A stretch of DNA of 64,000 bases from NCBI GenBank assembly GCA_040216765.1, contig JAVJON010000045.1, forward strand, positions 110,482 to 174,481. Direction: 5' to 3'. This DNA comes from Marinibaculum sp040216765 (GTDB taxonomy: Bacteria; Pseudomonadota; Alphaproteobacteria; Ferrovibrionales; Ferrovibrionaceae). The notes beneath the pieces are model-generated. The model was not told where the DNA came from and made no database searches. It saw nothing but the letters and a program-made list of their open reading frames with translations. This document shows positions 34,948-43,282 of the stretch, in pieces. Position 1 is the stretch's first letter. Every line of letters starts with the position of its first letter. A program made the translations under genes and the position numbers.

Positions 34948-35307
34948 CTGAAATCCCCTAATTCAGTTACAGCTGCGTAACCATATATGTCGATTTTTGA
35001 TATGTAAACACCCTCACATATATTAAAATATTAATTAAGTGTTACTTAATTAAAAAAATCTGTTGCTTTTCTATGCTTAAAATATTGCATCGCAATATGT
35101 AAGTTTTCGTCGATGTTGCAGTGCTTTTTTCTGTCGTTCCCCCATTCGTTTGCAAGAGTACCTGTCCCTAATAAGGGTTTTCCGCGCGGATAACCCGTGG
35201 ATCCTCCGCTCACCGCAATGTGGTTCGACAGCACCTGCCGGCCGGGCCCAGATGAGGGGGACGTGCAGCGGCCCGCAGGCGGCCGCGCCTGCGAAAGGAT
35301 GTCCGCA
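34948..35307. other. 360-base intergenic region with AT-rich tract and inverted repeat
   Basis: No gene is seen. About 34950-35170 is far more AT-rich than the rest of the window. It contains TTAATTAAGT (35031-35040) and ACTTAATTAA (35044-35053), a perfect 10-base inverted repeat around GTT. ATATATGT and ACATATAT also occur as distant inverted partners near 34983 and 35016. The tract should hold the promoter of the methyltransferase-oxygenase pair (minus) and of msrA (plus). Confidence 0.6.
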
Positions 35308-35925
35308 ATGATCAGATCCGTCATCGCATGCCTCGCGACCCTGCTTCTGGCAACCGGCGCGGGCGCGGCCTTCGCCCAGGAGCGCGCCACGGCGATCTTT
35401 GCCGGCGGCTGTTTCTGGTGCGTGGAGTCGGATTTCGACGCTGTGCCCGGCGTGCTGGAGACCCTCTCCGGCTATACCGGCGGCACCCTCGCGGATCCGA
35501 CCTACAAGCAGGTCAGCGCCGGCGGCACCGGCCATCTGGAGGCGGTGAAGGTCACCTTCGACCCCGCCATCGTGAGCTTTCCGGAATTGCTGACCGCGTT
35601 CTGGCATTCCGTCGACCCGACGGACGCGGGCGGCCAGTTCTGCGACCGCGGCATGTCCTACACGACCGCCATCTTCGTCGACGGGCCCGCACAGAAGGCC
35701 GCCGCCGAGGCATCGAAGGCGGAGGTCGACGGCGCCCTGGATGCCCCCGTGGTCACGCCGATCCTGCCGGCCGGACCGTTCTACGCTGCGGAGGACTATC
35801 ACCAGGATTACTACAAGAAGAGCTTGTTGAAGTACGATTTCTACCGTTGGCGCTGTGGGCGCAACGACCGGGTGAAGGAGGTCTGGGGCGACGACGCCTA
35901 CAAGGGCATTCCCGGGGACCATTGA
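35308..35925 (+). CDS. msrA: periplasmic peptide methionine sulfoxide reductase A
   Basis: 205 residues. A signal peptide (MIRSVIACLATLLLATGAGAAFA) is followed by the MsrA catalytic motif GGCFWCVE, GYTGG, and EDYHQDYY near the end. The start ATG 35308 has AAAGGA eight bases before it; an ATG nine bases earlier is less well spaced. The signal peptide places repair of oxidised methionines outside the cytoplasm. No msrB, and no membrane electron donor of the MsrPQ kind, is adjacent. Confidence 0.93.
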   Translation: MIRSVIACLATLLLATGAGAAFAQERATAIFAGGCFWCVESDFDAVPGVLETLSGYTGGTLADPTYKQVSAGGTGHLEAVKVTFDPAIVSFPELLTAFWHSVDPTDAGGQFCDRGMSYTTAIFVDGPAQKAAAEASKAEVDGALDAPVVTPILPAGPFYAAEDYHQDYYKKSLLKYDFYRWRCGRNDRVKEVWGDDAYKGIPGDH

Positions 35926-35950
35926 CCCCGGGGGCACGGACAGCCGGGCC

Positions 35951-37114
35951 TCAGAACTTCACCGACAGGCTGACGGAGCCGAACATCTGCGGCTCGGTCT
36001 GGGTGTCGAACTCCCGGCTGCGCGTCACGAAGGTATAGGCCATCTGGGTGGCGCCGTAGGTCAGCACCAGCCCGCCCTGGAAATCGGCGACCAGCGGCTT
36101 TCGGGTGACGCTGGCGCTGTCCTGGAAGGTATTGCCGTCCAGGAAGATGTTGTGGGCGACCGCGCGGCCCTCGACACCGGCGAAAAGATACCAGCGGAAC
36201 CCGTCGACCGCCTCGAAGAAGCCGCTGCCGCCGAGCGCCGGGCGCACCCGCGGCGGGCCGTAGTCGTTGCGCAGGTCCTCGCCGAAGCGAACCGTCAGGC
36301 CGGCCACCGCCTGGGTGCGCAGGGTCCCCAGGCTGGCGCCCCAATGCGGGGTCAGGTCCAGTTCCGGTCCCAGCAGCCGGCGGCTGAGCCAGGCCCGCTC
36401 GCGCTGCTCGAACAGGACGGCGAAGGCCAGTTCGTCGTGCAACTGGTTGTCCCAGCCTTCCGCCTTCGGGCTGCCGATCCGGGCATGCACATTGTTCTGC
36501 ACGGTCTCCGCGCCGGCGGTGGGCCCCACCATGCCGATCTGCAGGGCCGCCATGCGCAGATGGTCCGCCCCCTGGGCGAACAGGGAATATTCCCCATAAA
36601 GCCAGCCGGCATAGGGATGCTGGTCGGGCAGCGGCTGGCTCGCCTCGATATCGGACGGCGTGTAGATGCTCTGCCCCGCGGCGATGCCGTAGCGCACCTC
36701 CTCGTCGCTCCCCGCGCCGAGCAGGGCGCCCGCGATCGCGCGGTGCCAGTCCTGCGCCCCGTCCACCGGCGGCGAGACATAGGACAGCCGCAGTCCGTTG
36801 GTATAGTTCTGGTCGGTGCCGGCGAAGATGTCGTTTTCCCAGATGAACGCCAGGGTGCCCTTGTCATGGTCACGGTAGGATTCCTTGGCGACGGGCTTGG
36901 GGGCGTCTGGCGCCGCGGCAACCGGCCGCTCGCTGTTGAGCGGCAATGCATCCGGCCCGGGCGCGTCCTGCCCGGTGGCATCGGCCTGGATGCGGTCCGC
37001 CGGGGTGCGATCCGCCTGGGTGGCGTCCGCCGCCGCCGCCGGCATGGCCCACGCAAGAAGCGCGGCGAGAGCGCTCGCGGCCAGTGTCGGCCGGCCCGCC
37101 CGCCCCGCCGTCAT
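35951..37114 (-). CDS. outer-membrane LpxR-like (DUF2219) lipid A deacylase family protein
   Basis: 387 residues. A signal peptide (ending AMPAAAA) and an Asp/Ala/Gln repeat-like low-complexity stretch (TQADRTPADRIQADATGQD) precede the LpxR-type barrel. The active-site region ENDIFAGTDQNYTNGLRLSY keeps the Asn-Asp and Thr-Asn-Gly residues of LpxR. HPYAGWLYGEYS is another family motif, and the protein ends in Phe (SVSLSVKF), as outer-membrane barrels do. It probably removes 3'-acyloxyacyl chains of lipid A; activity is unproven. ATG 37114 was chosen because it begins the signal peptide. Confidence 0.85.
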   Translation of the reverse strand: MTAGRAGRPTLAASALAALLAWAMPAAAADATQADRTPADRIQADATGQDAPGPDALPLNSERPVAAAPDAPKPVAKESYRDHDKGTLAFIWENDIFAGTDQNYTNGLRLSYVSPPVDGAQDWHRAIAGALLGAGSDEEVRYGIAAGQSIYTPSDIEASQPLPDQHPYAGWLYGEYSLFAQGADHLRMAALQIGMVGPTAGAETVQNNVHARIGSPKAEGWDNQLHDELAFAVLFEQRERAWLSRRLLGPELDLTPHWGASLGTLRTQAVAGLTVRFGEDLRNDYGPPRVRPALGGSGFFEAVDGFRWYLFAGVEGRAVAHNIFLDGNTFQDSASVTRKPLVADFQGGLVLTYGATQMAYTFVTRSREFDTQTEPQMFGSVSLSVKF

Positions 37115-37273
37115 GACCTGCCCATCCCGCCTGTCGCTGTCAGCACCACTGCCCCCCATGCGGCGCCGTTCCGCCGCGTCCTCCCATGTCAAACGCAGCG
37201 GCGCCGGATCGGTTCCGCGGCCCCGGTCGCGAAGACTGCCCCAAGCCTGCCATGCGGGCGGCAGAACGCAAAC

Positions 37274-37299
37274 GGGCGCCGGCCCTGCGGCCGGCGCCC
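37274..37299 (-). terminator. hairpin after the VOC dioxygenase gene
   Basis: GGGCGCCGGCC and GGCCGGCGCCC pair perfectly (11 bases) around CTGC. It lies 28 bases beyond the stop of the minus-strand gene and is followed on that strand by GTTTGCGTT. A typical GC-rich terminator position. Confidence 0.65.
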
Positions 37300-37326
37300 G
37301 TGCGTCGTGGCGCGCCTGCGGCGCGA

Positions 37327-38274
37327 TCAGTACCTGATCGGCCCCAGCATCGCGATGATCTCTTCCTTCTTATTTTCGAACTGCGGGGACACCATGATGT
37401 CCTCGCCGATGCGCTCCGGCGCCTCGTCCTCCGCCCAGGCCTTCGGCTTCGTCACCGCGGCCTCGAACAGCGCGCCGCCCGGGGTGCGGACATAGATGCT
37501 GTCGAAATAGCCGCGATCCTTGCGATCCGAGAAATCGGTATAGCCCAGGCCCTCGACGAACAGCTTGTAGGCGTCCTGCTTCTCCAGGCTCGCGATATCG
37601 AAGGCGCAGTGGTGCACGATCCCCTCGCCGAAGGTCCAGGACGCCTGCTGGCTGTCGGAATCCTTCACGATGTCGATATGCGTGCTGCTGCCGCCCTTGC
37701 CCATCTGGTAGCGCGCGGCGGCGGCCTCGTCGGCGACCTTGTCGCTGGACCAGGCCATGGTCAGGAAATCGTCCATGACATCGGTGTCGCGGACATTCAC
37801 CTCGATCCCGTGCATCCCGTAGATGCCGGCGTCCTGCGGCACGTCGGCGCCGTCGAAGGCATGGCGGCCGGCAGCCGCCGTCTCCACCAGGACATAGGGG
37901 ATGCCGTGGGGATGAACGAAGGACAGCCGCTTCTCGCCGAACCGCTCGCCCTCCGTCACGTCGAAGCCGTGCTGGCGCAGGCGGTTCAGCCAGAATGACG
38001 ACGAGCCTTCCGGGATGGCCAGCATCAGGGTGCGGATCTGGTTGGTGCCCTGGCGGCCCTTGATGCCGGTATGACGCATGGCGAAAGTGGTGACGATGGA
38101 CCCCGGCGCGCCGTCGGCATTGCCATAGTACAGGTGATAGATCGGCACCTGCCCGTCATAGAGCAGGGTCTTCTTCACGCTGCGCAGGCCCAGGACCTGG
38201 GTGTGGAAGTCGTAATCCTCCTGTGCGTCGCCGACGCACAGGGTGATGTGATGCAGGTGGTTCAGTTCCTTCAT
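37327..38274 (-). CDS. VOC-family ring-cleaving dioxygenase-like protein
   Basis: 315 residues with two glyoxalase-type halves. Start MKELNHLHHITLCVGD; metal-ligand candidates are the His in LHHITL, the His in GIVHHCAFD and the Glu in GALFEAAV. It resembles the MhqO/MhqA-type hydroquinone dioxygenases. HPHGIPYVLVE in the first half and RYQMGKGGSSTHIDIV in the second fit this group. It may open a quinol or catechol-like ring, or detoxify electrophiles. It is monocistronic; the TetR-family gene ends about 95 bases upstream on the same strand. Confidence 0.85.
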   Translation of the reverse strand: MKELNHLHHITLCVGDAQEDYDFHTQVLGLRSVKKTLLYDGQVPIYHLYYGNADGAPGSIVTTFAMRHTGIKGRQGTNQIRTLMLAIPEGSSSFWLNRLRQHGFDVTEGERFGEKRLSFVHPHGIPYVLVETAAAGRHAFDGADVPQDAGIYGMHGIEVNVRDTDVMDDFLTMAWSSDKVADEAAAARYQMGKGGSSTHIDIVKDSDSQQASWTFGEGIVHHCAFDIASLEKQDAYKLFVEGLGYTDFSDRKDRGYFDSIYVRTPGGALFEAAVTKPKAWAEDEAPERIGEDIMVSPQFENKKEEIIAMLGPIRY

Positions 38275-38369
38275 GGCGTCCCTCTTGACCCGTGCGAACC
38301 CGTCGCGCGCCCTGCATCCGCGGCTCAGTGCCGGCCGGCGTGACACATTGCGCGGGGCGCCGCCGATCC

Positions 38370-39086
38370 TCAGTCGGAGGTACCATTCCCCTTCACAGAG
38401 TCAATCGAATCATTGTCCCCACGACGGGAACGCACTGTCGGTTTTTCGCCCGGATTAACGGGATTTGTCCCACAATCAGGCAGCAATGCGGCCGCGGCGA
38501 GTGTCACCAGGTCCCGGATCCGGGCCTCGGTCGCCGACCGGGGCTCCGACGGCTGCTTCATTCCGGACAGGCAGGTCACCAGGATCTCGGCCACCCGGTC
38601 CGCCGTCAGGCCGAGCGGTTCCAGGAGGATTTCGCCGGTTTCCGCTGCGGCGGCCACGGCAGCGGCGACCTGTGCGCGGAACCGGGCGGTCGCGGCGCGC
38701 GTGACGTCGTCGGCGACACTGTCATTGACGTCCAGCAGCTCCGCGGCGTGGGGCGAGTCCGCCAGGATGTCGAGCAATACTCGTTCGCGACCCAGCATGC
38801 CGGCGGCGAGCCGCTGCTCGAACGGCCCGCCGGACCGCAACCCTTCCGCGGCCGCCTGGTTCGCCTGCGCCTGCAGGGCTTCCGACAGGGAGCGGAAGAT
38901 ATCCTCCTTGTTCCGGAACTGCAGGTAGAGCGCAGGCCGGGAGGTGCCGGCCGCCTTGGCGATATCGGCCATCGAGGTACGCCGGAAGCCGTACAGGCCG
39001 AAGGCGGCGAGCGCCGCCTCCAGCACCCGCCGGCGCCGGGCGTCGCCGCCCTCGCCGGCCCCCTCCGCCGGGTCCGCGACGGTCAT
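38370..39086 (-). CDS. TetR-family regulator
   Basis: 238 residues. The N-terminal helix-turn-helix is clear: RRRRVLEAALAAFGLYGFRRTSMADIAKAAGTSRPALYLQFRNKEDIF in short overlapping family motifs. The C-terminal ligand domain is followed by an unusual polar tail rich in Asn, Asp and Ser. The ATG overlaps the stop of the upstream amidase (ATGA), so the regulator is made together with the enzyme. The operator candidate at 40510-40539, between the amidase and a divergent reductase, is its likely target. Confidence 0.88.
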   Translation of the reverse strand: MTVADPAEGAGEGGDARRRRVLEAALAAFGLYGFRRTSMADIAKAAGTSRPALYLQFRNKEDIFRSLSEALQAQANQAAAEGLRSGGPFEQRLAAGMLGRERVLLDILADSPHAAELLDVNDSVADDVTRAATARFRAQVAAAVAAAAETGEILLEPLGLTADRVAEILVTCLSGMKQPSEPRSATEARIRDLVTLAAAALLPDCGTNPVNPGEKPTVRSRRGDNDSIDSVKGNGTSD

Positions 39087-40477
39087 GCCGCATCCGGCAT
39101 GGCAAAGGGCCGCCGGGCCTCGAACGCCCGCGCCGCTCGCAGGACCAGATCGTCGGCAAAGCGCGCGCCGACGACCTGCAGGGCCACCGGCAGGCCATCC
39201 GGCGCAAGGCCGCAGGGCACCGTCGCCGCCGGCTGCCCGGTCAGGTTGAACGGATAGGTGAAGGGCGACCATTCCCACCAGCGCCGCATGCCCCTGCCCG
39301 GCGGAAACTCGCGCCCCGCCGCGAAGGCGGTCAGCGGCAGCTGCGGCGTCACCAGCAGGTCGTGGCGGCTGTGGAACGCGCCCATGGTCAGGCACAGCGC
39401 CTCGCGCCGGGCGGCAAGGCGCGCCATGTCCAGGGCCGACAGCGGCTCTGCCGCGCGGCCCATCTCCACCACCGGCGGTTCCAGCAGCGGCCAGGCCTCC
39501 GCCCCCAGCTTGTCCAGCAGGCGCGCCAGGCCATGGCCCCAGAACCCGGCGAGGATCTCCAGCGGATCGTCGAAGACATGGTCCACGATCTCGATCTCGG
39601 CCCCGGCCTCCGCCAGCACCTGGACCGCCTGCGCGGCGATCCGGGCCACCGCCGGATCGACATCCGCATAGCCCAGGGTCGGGCTGTAGGCGATGCGCAG
39701 GCCGGCAATGCCGTCTTCGAGGATGGCGGCATAGCTGGGCTGTGGCCGCGGCACGCAATAGGCGTCGCGCGGGTCCATCGCGGCGATGACGTCCAGCATC
39801 GTCGCCAGGTCGCCGATGCTGCGCGCCATCGGGCCGGTATGGGACAGGCTGCCCATGACGCTGGGCGGATATTTCGCCACCAGGCCGTAGGTCTGCTTGA
39901 TCCCGGGCACGCCGCAGAAGCCGCAGGGCATCCGGATCGAGCCCGCGCCGTCGGAACCCAGCTGCAGGCTGCCCATGCCCAGGGCCGCGGCAACGGCGGC
40001 CCCGCCCGACGAGCCGCCGCTGGTGCGGTCCGGGTTCCAGGGATTGCGGGTGATGCCCGTGAGGGGGCTGTCGGTGACGCCTTTCCAGCCGAACTCCGGT
40101 GTCGTGGTCTTGCCCAGGAAGACGGCCCCGGCCGCCCGCATGCGCGCCACCGGCGGCGCATCCTCGGCGACCGGTTCGGCCCCGGTGGCGCGCGAGCCCG
40201 ACCGGTAGGGCCAGCCGGTTGCCGGCATCAGGTCCTTGATGCCGGTGGGCACGCCGTCGACCGGGCCCAGCGGCGCGCCGGCGCGCCAGCGGCCCTCCGA
40301 TGCGCGGGCCGCCGCCAGCGCAGAATCCCGATCGACATGGCAATAGGCGTTGTAGGTGCCGTCCAGCGCCGCGATCCGGTCCAGCGCGGCCTCCGTCGCC
40401 GCCACCGGCGAGAGGCTGCCGTCCCGATATCCCGCAACCAGGTCGGCGGCAGTGAAAAGATGCAGATCCTGGGGCAT
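39083..40477 (-). CDS. amidase-signature family hydrolase (first)
   Basis: 464 residues. The catalytic Lys is in GVPTGIKDLMPATG, and the Ser-cisSer pair in RTSGGSSGGAAVAAALGMG and GSDGAGSIRMP. All triad residues are present. The start ATG 40477 has AGGAG six bases upstream; an in-frame ATG 11 codons earlier lies within the operator region and is less likely. Substrate unknown (amide, ester or carbamate). It is the first gene of an operon with the TetR regulator. Confidence 0.9.
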   Translation of the reverse strand: MPQDLHLFTAADLVAGYRDGSLSPVAATEAALDRIAALDGTYNAYCHVDRDSALAAARASEGRWRAGAPLGPVDGVPTGIKDLMPATGWPYRSGSRATGAEPVAEDAPPVARMRAAGAVFLGKTTTPEFGWKGVTDSPLTGITRNPWNPDRTSGGSSGGAAVAAALGMGSLQLGSDGAGSIRMPCGFCGVPGIKQTYGLVAKYPPSVMGSLSHTGPMARSIGDLATMLDVIAAMDPRDAYCVPRPQPSYAAILEDGIAGLRIAYSPTLGYADVDPAVARIAAQAVQVLAEAGAEIEIVDHVFDDPLEILAGFWGHGLARLLDKLGAEAWPLLEPPVVEMGRAAEPLSALDMARLAARREALCLTMGAFHSRHDLLVTPQLPLTAFAAGREFPPGRGMRRWWEWSPFTYPFNLTGQPAATVPCGLAPDGLPVALQVVGARFADDLVLRAARAFEARRPFAMPDAA

Positions 40478-40493
40478 GGCGCTCCTGACACTC

Positions 40494-40539
40494 TTGACTT
40501 GAAATGTCATTCTGACAATATTGATAACAATCGTCAGAA
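40494..40539. promoter_or_regulatory. divergent promoter region with TetR-type operator
   Basis: TTCTGAC (40510-40516) and GTCAGAA (40533-40539) are perfect inverted arms in a 30-base site, with partial symmetry inside. TTGACT at 40494 followed after 17 bases by AATATT is a candidate plus-strand promoter overlapping the site. The site lies between the amidase-tetR operon and the NAD-dependent reductase gene, so one repressor could control both. Confidence 0.65.
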
Positions 40540-40579
40540 CGTCCGGACACAATAATCCCCCGCGCAGTGGAGGCAAGCC

Positions 40580-41608
40580 ATGCCAATGCAGGTCCTCGTC
40601 ACCGGCATCACCGGGTTCATCGGCAGCCATGTCGCCATCGCCCTGCTGCGCCAGGGCTATCTGGTCCGCGGCTCGCTGCGCAGCATGTCGCGTGCCGCAG
40701 CGATCCGCGCCGTGATCGCCGCGAACCTGGACGGCGACCCGGGCGACCGGCTGACCTTTGTCGAGGCGGAGCTGCTGTCGGATACCGGCTGGGCCGCGGC
40801 GGTCGGTGGCTGCGCCGCGGTGCTGCATGTCGCCTCGCCGGTGCCGATCAAGCCGGTCGACGATCCGGACGAGGTCATCCGCCCGGCGCGCGACGGCACC
40901 CTGCGCGTGCTGCGCGCCGCGGCGGCGGAAGGGGTGAAGCGGGTGGTCCTGACCTCGTCCATGGCCGCAATCGCCTATGGCCATGGCGGCAGGATCGGCC
41001 GGCCCTTCACCGAGGCGGACTGGTCGAATCTCGACGGCCCCGATATCGGCGTCTACGAGACCAGCAAGACCCTGGCGGAACGGGCGGCCTGGGCGTTCAT
41101 GTCGGCGGAAGCGCCGCAGATGGAACTGGTCACGGTCAATCCCGGCGCGGTCCTCGGCCCGGTCCTGGAACGGGATTCCGGCAGTTCGGCGGAGATCGTG
41201 CGCAAGCTGATGTCGGGGGAGTTTCCCGGCTGCCCCGCGCTCGGCTGGGAGATCGTGGATGTCCGCGACGTCGCCAGCATGCATGTCGCGGCGCTGGAAC
41301 GGCCGGACGCCGCCGGCGAGCGGTTCCTGTGTGCCGCGGAATTCCTCTGGCTCAAGGAGATCGCGACCATCCTGAAGCGCGAGCTGCCTGCGGAAAGCCG
41401 CAAGGTCAGCACGCGCAGCCTGCCGGACTGGACGGTCCGCCTGGTCGCATTGTTCGACCGCACCGCGCGGGTCGTCCTGCACGAACTGGGCACCCGCAAG
41501 GAAGTCAGCACCGAAAAGGCGCAGCGCATGCTGGGCTGGGCGCCCCGGCCCGCGGCCGAAGCCGTGACCGCGATGGCCCGCAGCCTGGTGCAGCACGGCG
41601 TGGTCTGA
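40580..41608 (+). CDS. NAD(P)-dependent epimerase/aldehyde reductase (dihydroflavonol-reductase-like extended SDR)
   Basis: 342 residues. The nucleotide motif is VLVTGITGFIGSHVA (GxxGxxG). The active-site pair is Y and K in GVYETSKTLAE, and TSSMAAIAYGH carries the catalytic Ser region. SLRSMSRAAAIRAVI suggests NADP(H) by the basic residues after strand 2. The ribosome site GGAGG lies 9 bases before the ATG. It probably reduces an aldehyde or ketone; it is divergent from the amidase-tetR operon and likely co-regulated with it. Confidence 0.9.
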   Translation: MPMQVLVTGITGFIGSHVAIALLRQGYLVRGSLRSMSRAAAIRAVIAANLDGDPGDRLTFVEAELLSDTGWAAAVGGCAAVLHVASPVPIKPVDDPDEVIRPARDGTLRVLRAAAAEGVKRVVLTSSMAAIAYGHGGRIGRPFTEADWSNLDGPDIGVYETSKTLAERAAWAFMSAEAPQMELVTVNPGAVLGPVLERDSGSSAEIVRKLMSGEFPGCPALGWEIVDVRDVASMHVAALERPDAAGERFLCAAEFLWLKEIATILKRELPAESRKVSTRSLPDWTVRLVALFDRTARVVLHELGTRKEVSTEKAQRMLGWAPRPAAEAVTAMARSLVQHGVV

Positions 41609-41698
41609 GATCCGCGAGCCGCGGGGACAGGGCTTGTAGATGCGGCCGGGTGGCCGGATCATTCCTGGACAGGGCCATCCCGGACAGGAGCCAGGATC

Positions 41699-42403
41699 AT
41701 GGGCGACCGACCCGCCATCCACTTCCCCAACGAGGGGGCGGACTATCGTGCCGCCCGCGATGCCCTGCTGCTGGCGGAACGCGAGCTGCGCCGCCAGGTC
41801 GAGCATGTGGCGGCGCTGCGCCGGGCGCTGCCGCCCGGCGGGCGCACGAAAGAGGATTACCCGTTCGCCACCGGGCCCGCGGACCTGTCGGCCGATGGCC
41901 CGCAACGCACCCTGCGTCTTTCCGAACTGTTCGCGCCCGGCCGTGACAGCCTGATCCTCTACGGCTTCATGCTGCCGCCCGGCGGGCCGGCCTGCCCGAT
42001 GTGCACGGCCTTCCTGGACAGCCTGGACGGGGCTGCGCCGCATGTCGCACAGACGGCCAACCTGGCGGTGGTGGCCAAGGCGCCGCTGCCGGAACTGCGC
42101 GCCTTCGCCCGCAGCCGCGGCTGGCGCCATCTGCGCCTGCTGTCGTCGCACGGCACCGGCTTCAACGCCGACTACCTGGCAGAGCGGGACGGCGACCAGA
42201 TGCCGATGCTCAACGTCTTCCAGCGCACCGCGGACGGGGTCTGCCACGCCTGGGGCTCGGAACTGCTCTACCACCCGTCCGAGCCCGGCCAGGACGCCCG
42301 CCATGTCGACATGGCCTGGCCACTCTGGAACCTGCTGGACCTGACGCCGGGCGGCAGGGGCACGGACTGGTATCCGGACCTGAGCTACGGGCCGCCCGGC
42401 TGA
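41699..42403 (+). CDS. DUF899 thioredoxin-like family protein
   Basis: 234 residues. Family features are the start HFPNEGADYRAARDALLLAE, the redox-looking CPMC in GGPACPMCTAFLDSLDG, and the end WPLWNLLDLTPGGRGTDWYP. The fold is thioredoxin-like and the function is unknown; a role in thiol chemistry is only suggested by the two cysteines. The gene follows the reductase by 90 bases with an ATG preceded by GGAGCCAGG. No membrane segment. Confidence 0.86.
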   Translation: MGDRPAIHFPNEGADYRAARDALLLAERELRRQVEHVAALRRALPPGGRTKEDYPFATGPADLSADGPQRTLRLSELFAPGRDSLILYGFMLPPGGPACPMCTAFLDSLDGAAPHVAQTANLAVVAKAPLPELRAFARSRGWRHLRLLSSHGTGFNADYLAERDGDQMPMLNVFQRTADGVCHAWGSELLYHPSEPGQDARHVDMAWPLWNLLDLTPGGRGTDWYPDLSYGPPG

Positions 42404-42492
42404 CGGCCTGCGCCGGGCGGCCGCGGAACCCATCGCCGGCTGCCCGGTTATCCCGGTGTCCTGCCCTCGCAACGGACGATGGAGACCGAACG

Positions 42493-42861
42493 ATGCGCAT
42501 GCTTCCCCTGCTCCCCCTGGGGGCCCTGCTGGCCAGTCTCGCCGCCTGGCCGGTGGCCGCGGAAACCGACCATGTCTGTGCCGGCGTCAGTGCCACGGGC
42601 CAGAACATGCCGGGCGCCGCCGACTACTCGCTGAAGCTGGTCTATGCCGAACCCGATGGTGCCTATCTGGGCAATATCACCACCCAGATCGCCGGCGCCG
42701 ACGGGGTCACCCTGGTGGATGCGCATTGCGACGGGCCCTGGCTGCTTGCCGCCCTGCCGCAGGGCCGCTATCGGGTCACGGCGCATTTCGAAGGCCAGAC
42801 CAAGACCCAGGATGTCAATGTCGGCGCGACCGGCCAGACGGAGCAGGTGATCCGCTTCTGA
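42493..42861 (+). CDS. small secreted beta-domain protein, unknown function
   Basis: 122 residues. A signal peptide (MRMLPLLPLGALLASLAAWPVAA) is followed by ~98 residues of strand-rich sequence with two cysteines (VCAG and HCDG) that could form a disulfide. LPQGRYRVTAHFEGQTKTQDVNV resembles the end of carboxypeptidase-regulatory/transthyretin-like small domains. ATG 42493 has GGAGACC upstream. It lies 89 bases after the DUF899 gene on the same strand. I do not recognise a specific family. Confidence 0.7.
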   Translation: MRMLPLLPLGALLASLAAWPVAAETDHVCAGVSATGQNMPGAADYSLKLVYAEPDGAYLGNITTQIAGADGVTLVDAHCDGPWLLAALPQGRYRVTAHFEGQTKTQDVNVGATGQTEQVIRF

Positions 42862-42962
42862 GATCCGGCGGCAAAGGTCCTTGGACTTCCGCCGTTAACG
42901 CAATAGGCTCCCCCGATCGGCCCAGCCGCGCAGGCATGGAGGCCGGATTGGGGGAGGCCAGC

Positions 42963-43271
42963 ATGTTCGTCATCAACGTCCTGTATCCGAATACGCCGGG
43001 CAAGAAGTTCGACCTGGACTACTACAAAGCCACGCATATGCCGCTGGTGCGCAAGCTGATGGAGCCGGACGGGCTGAAGGGCCTGAACTTCTACCAGCCG
43101 AGCGACATGATGGGTGCCCCGCCCTACCGCCTGGTCGCGGAACTGCAGTTCGACGATGCCGCCACGGCCCAGGCGGCCCTGGGCAAGCATGGCGCCGCCA
43201 CCCAGGGCGATATCCCCAACTTCACCGACGAACGGGCCGTCATCCTGCTCGGGCCCGTGGTGGCAGCCTGA
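42963..43271 (+). CDS. EthD-family (dimeric alpha/beta-barrel) protein
   Basis: 102 residues. The opening FVINVLYPNTPGKKFDLDYYKATHMPLV carries the EthD-type His-Met pair. AELQFDDAATAQAAL is the second typical stretch. EthD-like proteins are small ferredoxin-fold dimers in degradation pathways and are often of unknown chemistry. A strong GGGGAGG ribosome site precedes ATG 42963. The following GNAT gene begins 12 bases later, so the two are probably co-transcribed. Confidence 0.85.
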   Translation: MFVINVLYPNTPGKKFDLDYYKATHMPLVRKLMEPDGLKGLNFYQPSDMMGAPPYRLVAELQFDDAATAQAALGKHGAATQGDIPNFTDERAVILLGPVVAA

Positions 43272-43282
43272 CCGCCGGGACG

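Noticed and set aside
40478..42472. Long N-terminal extension of the first amidase
   Set aside because: It would run across the divergent promoter and antisense to the reductase and DUF899 genes; the amidase family starts at 40477 with a good ribosome site.
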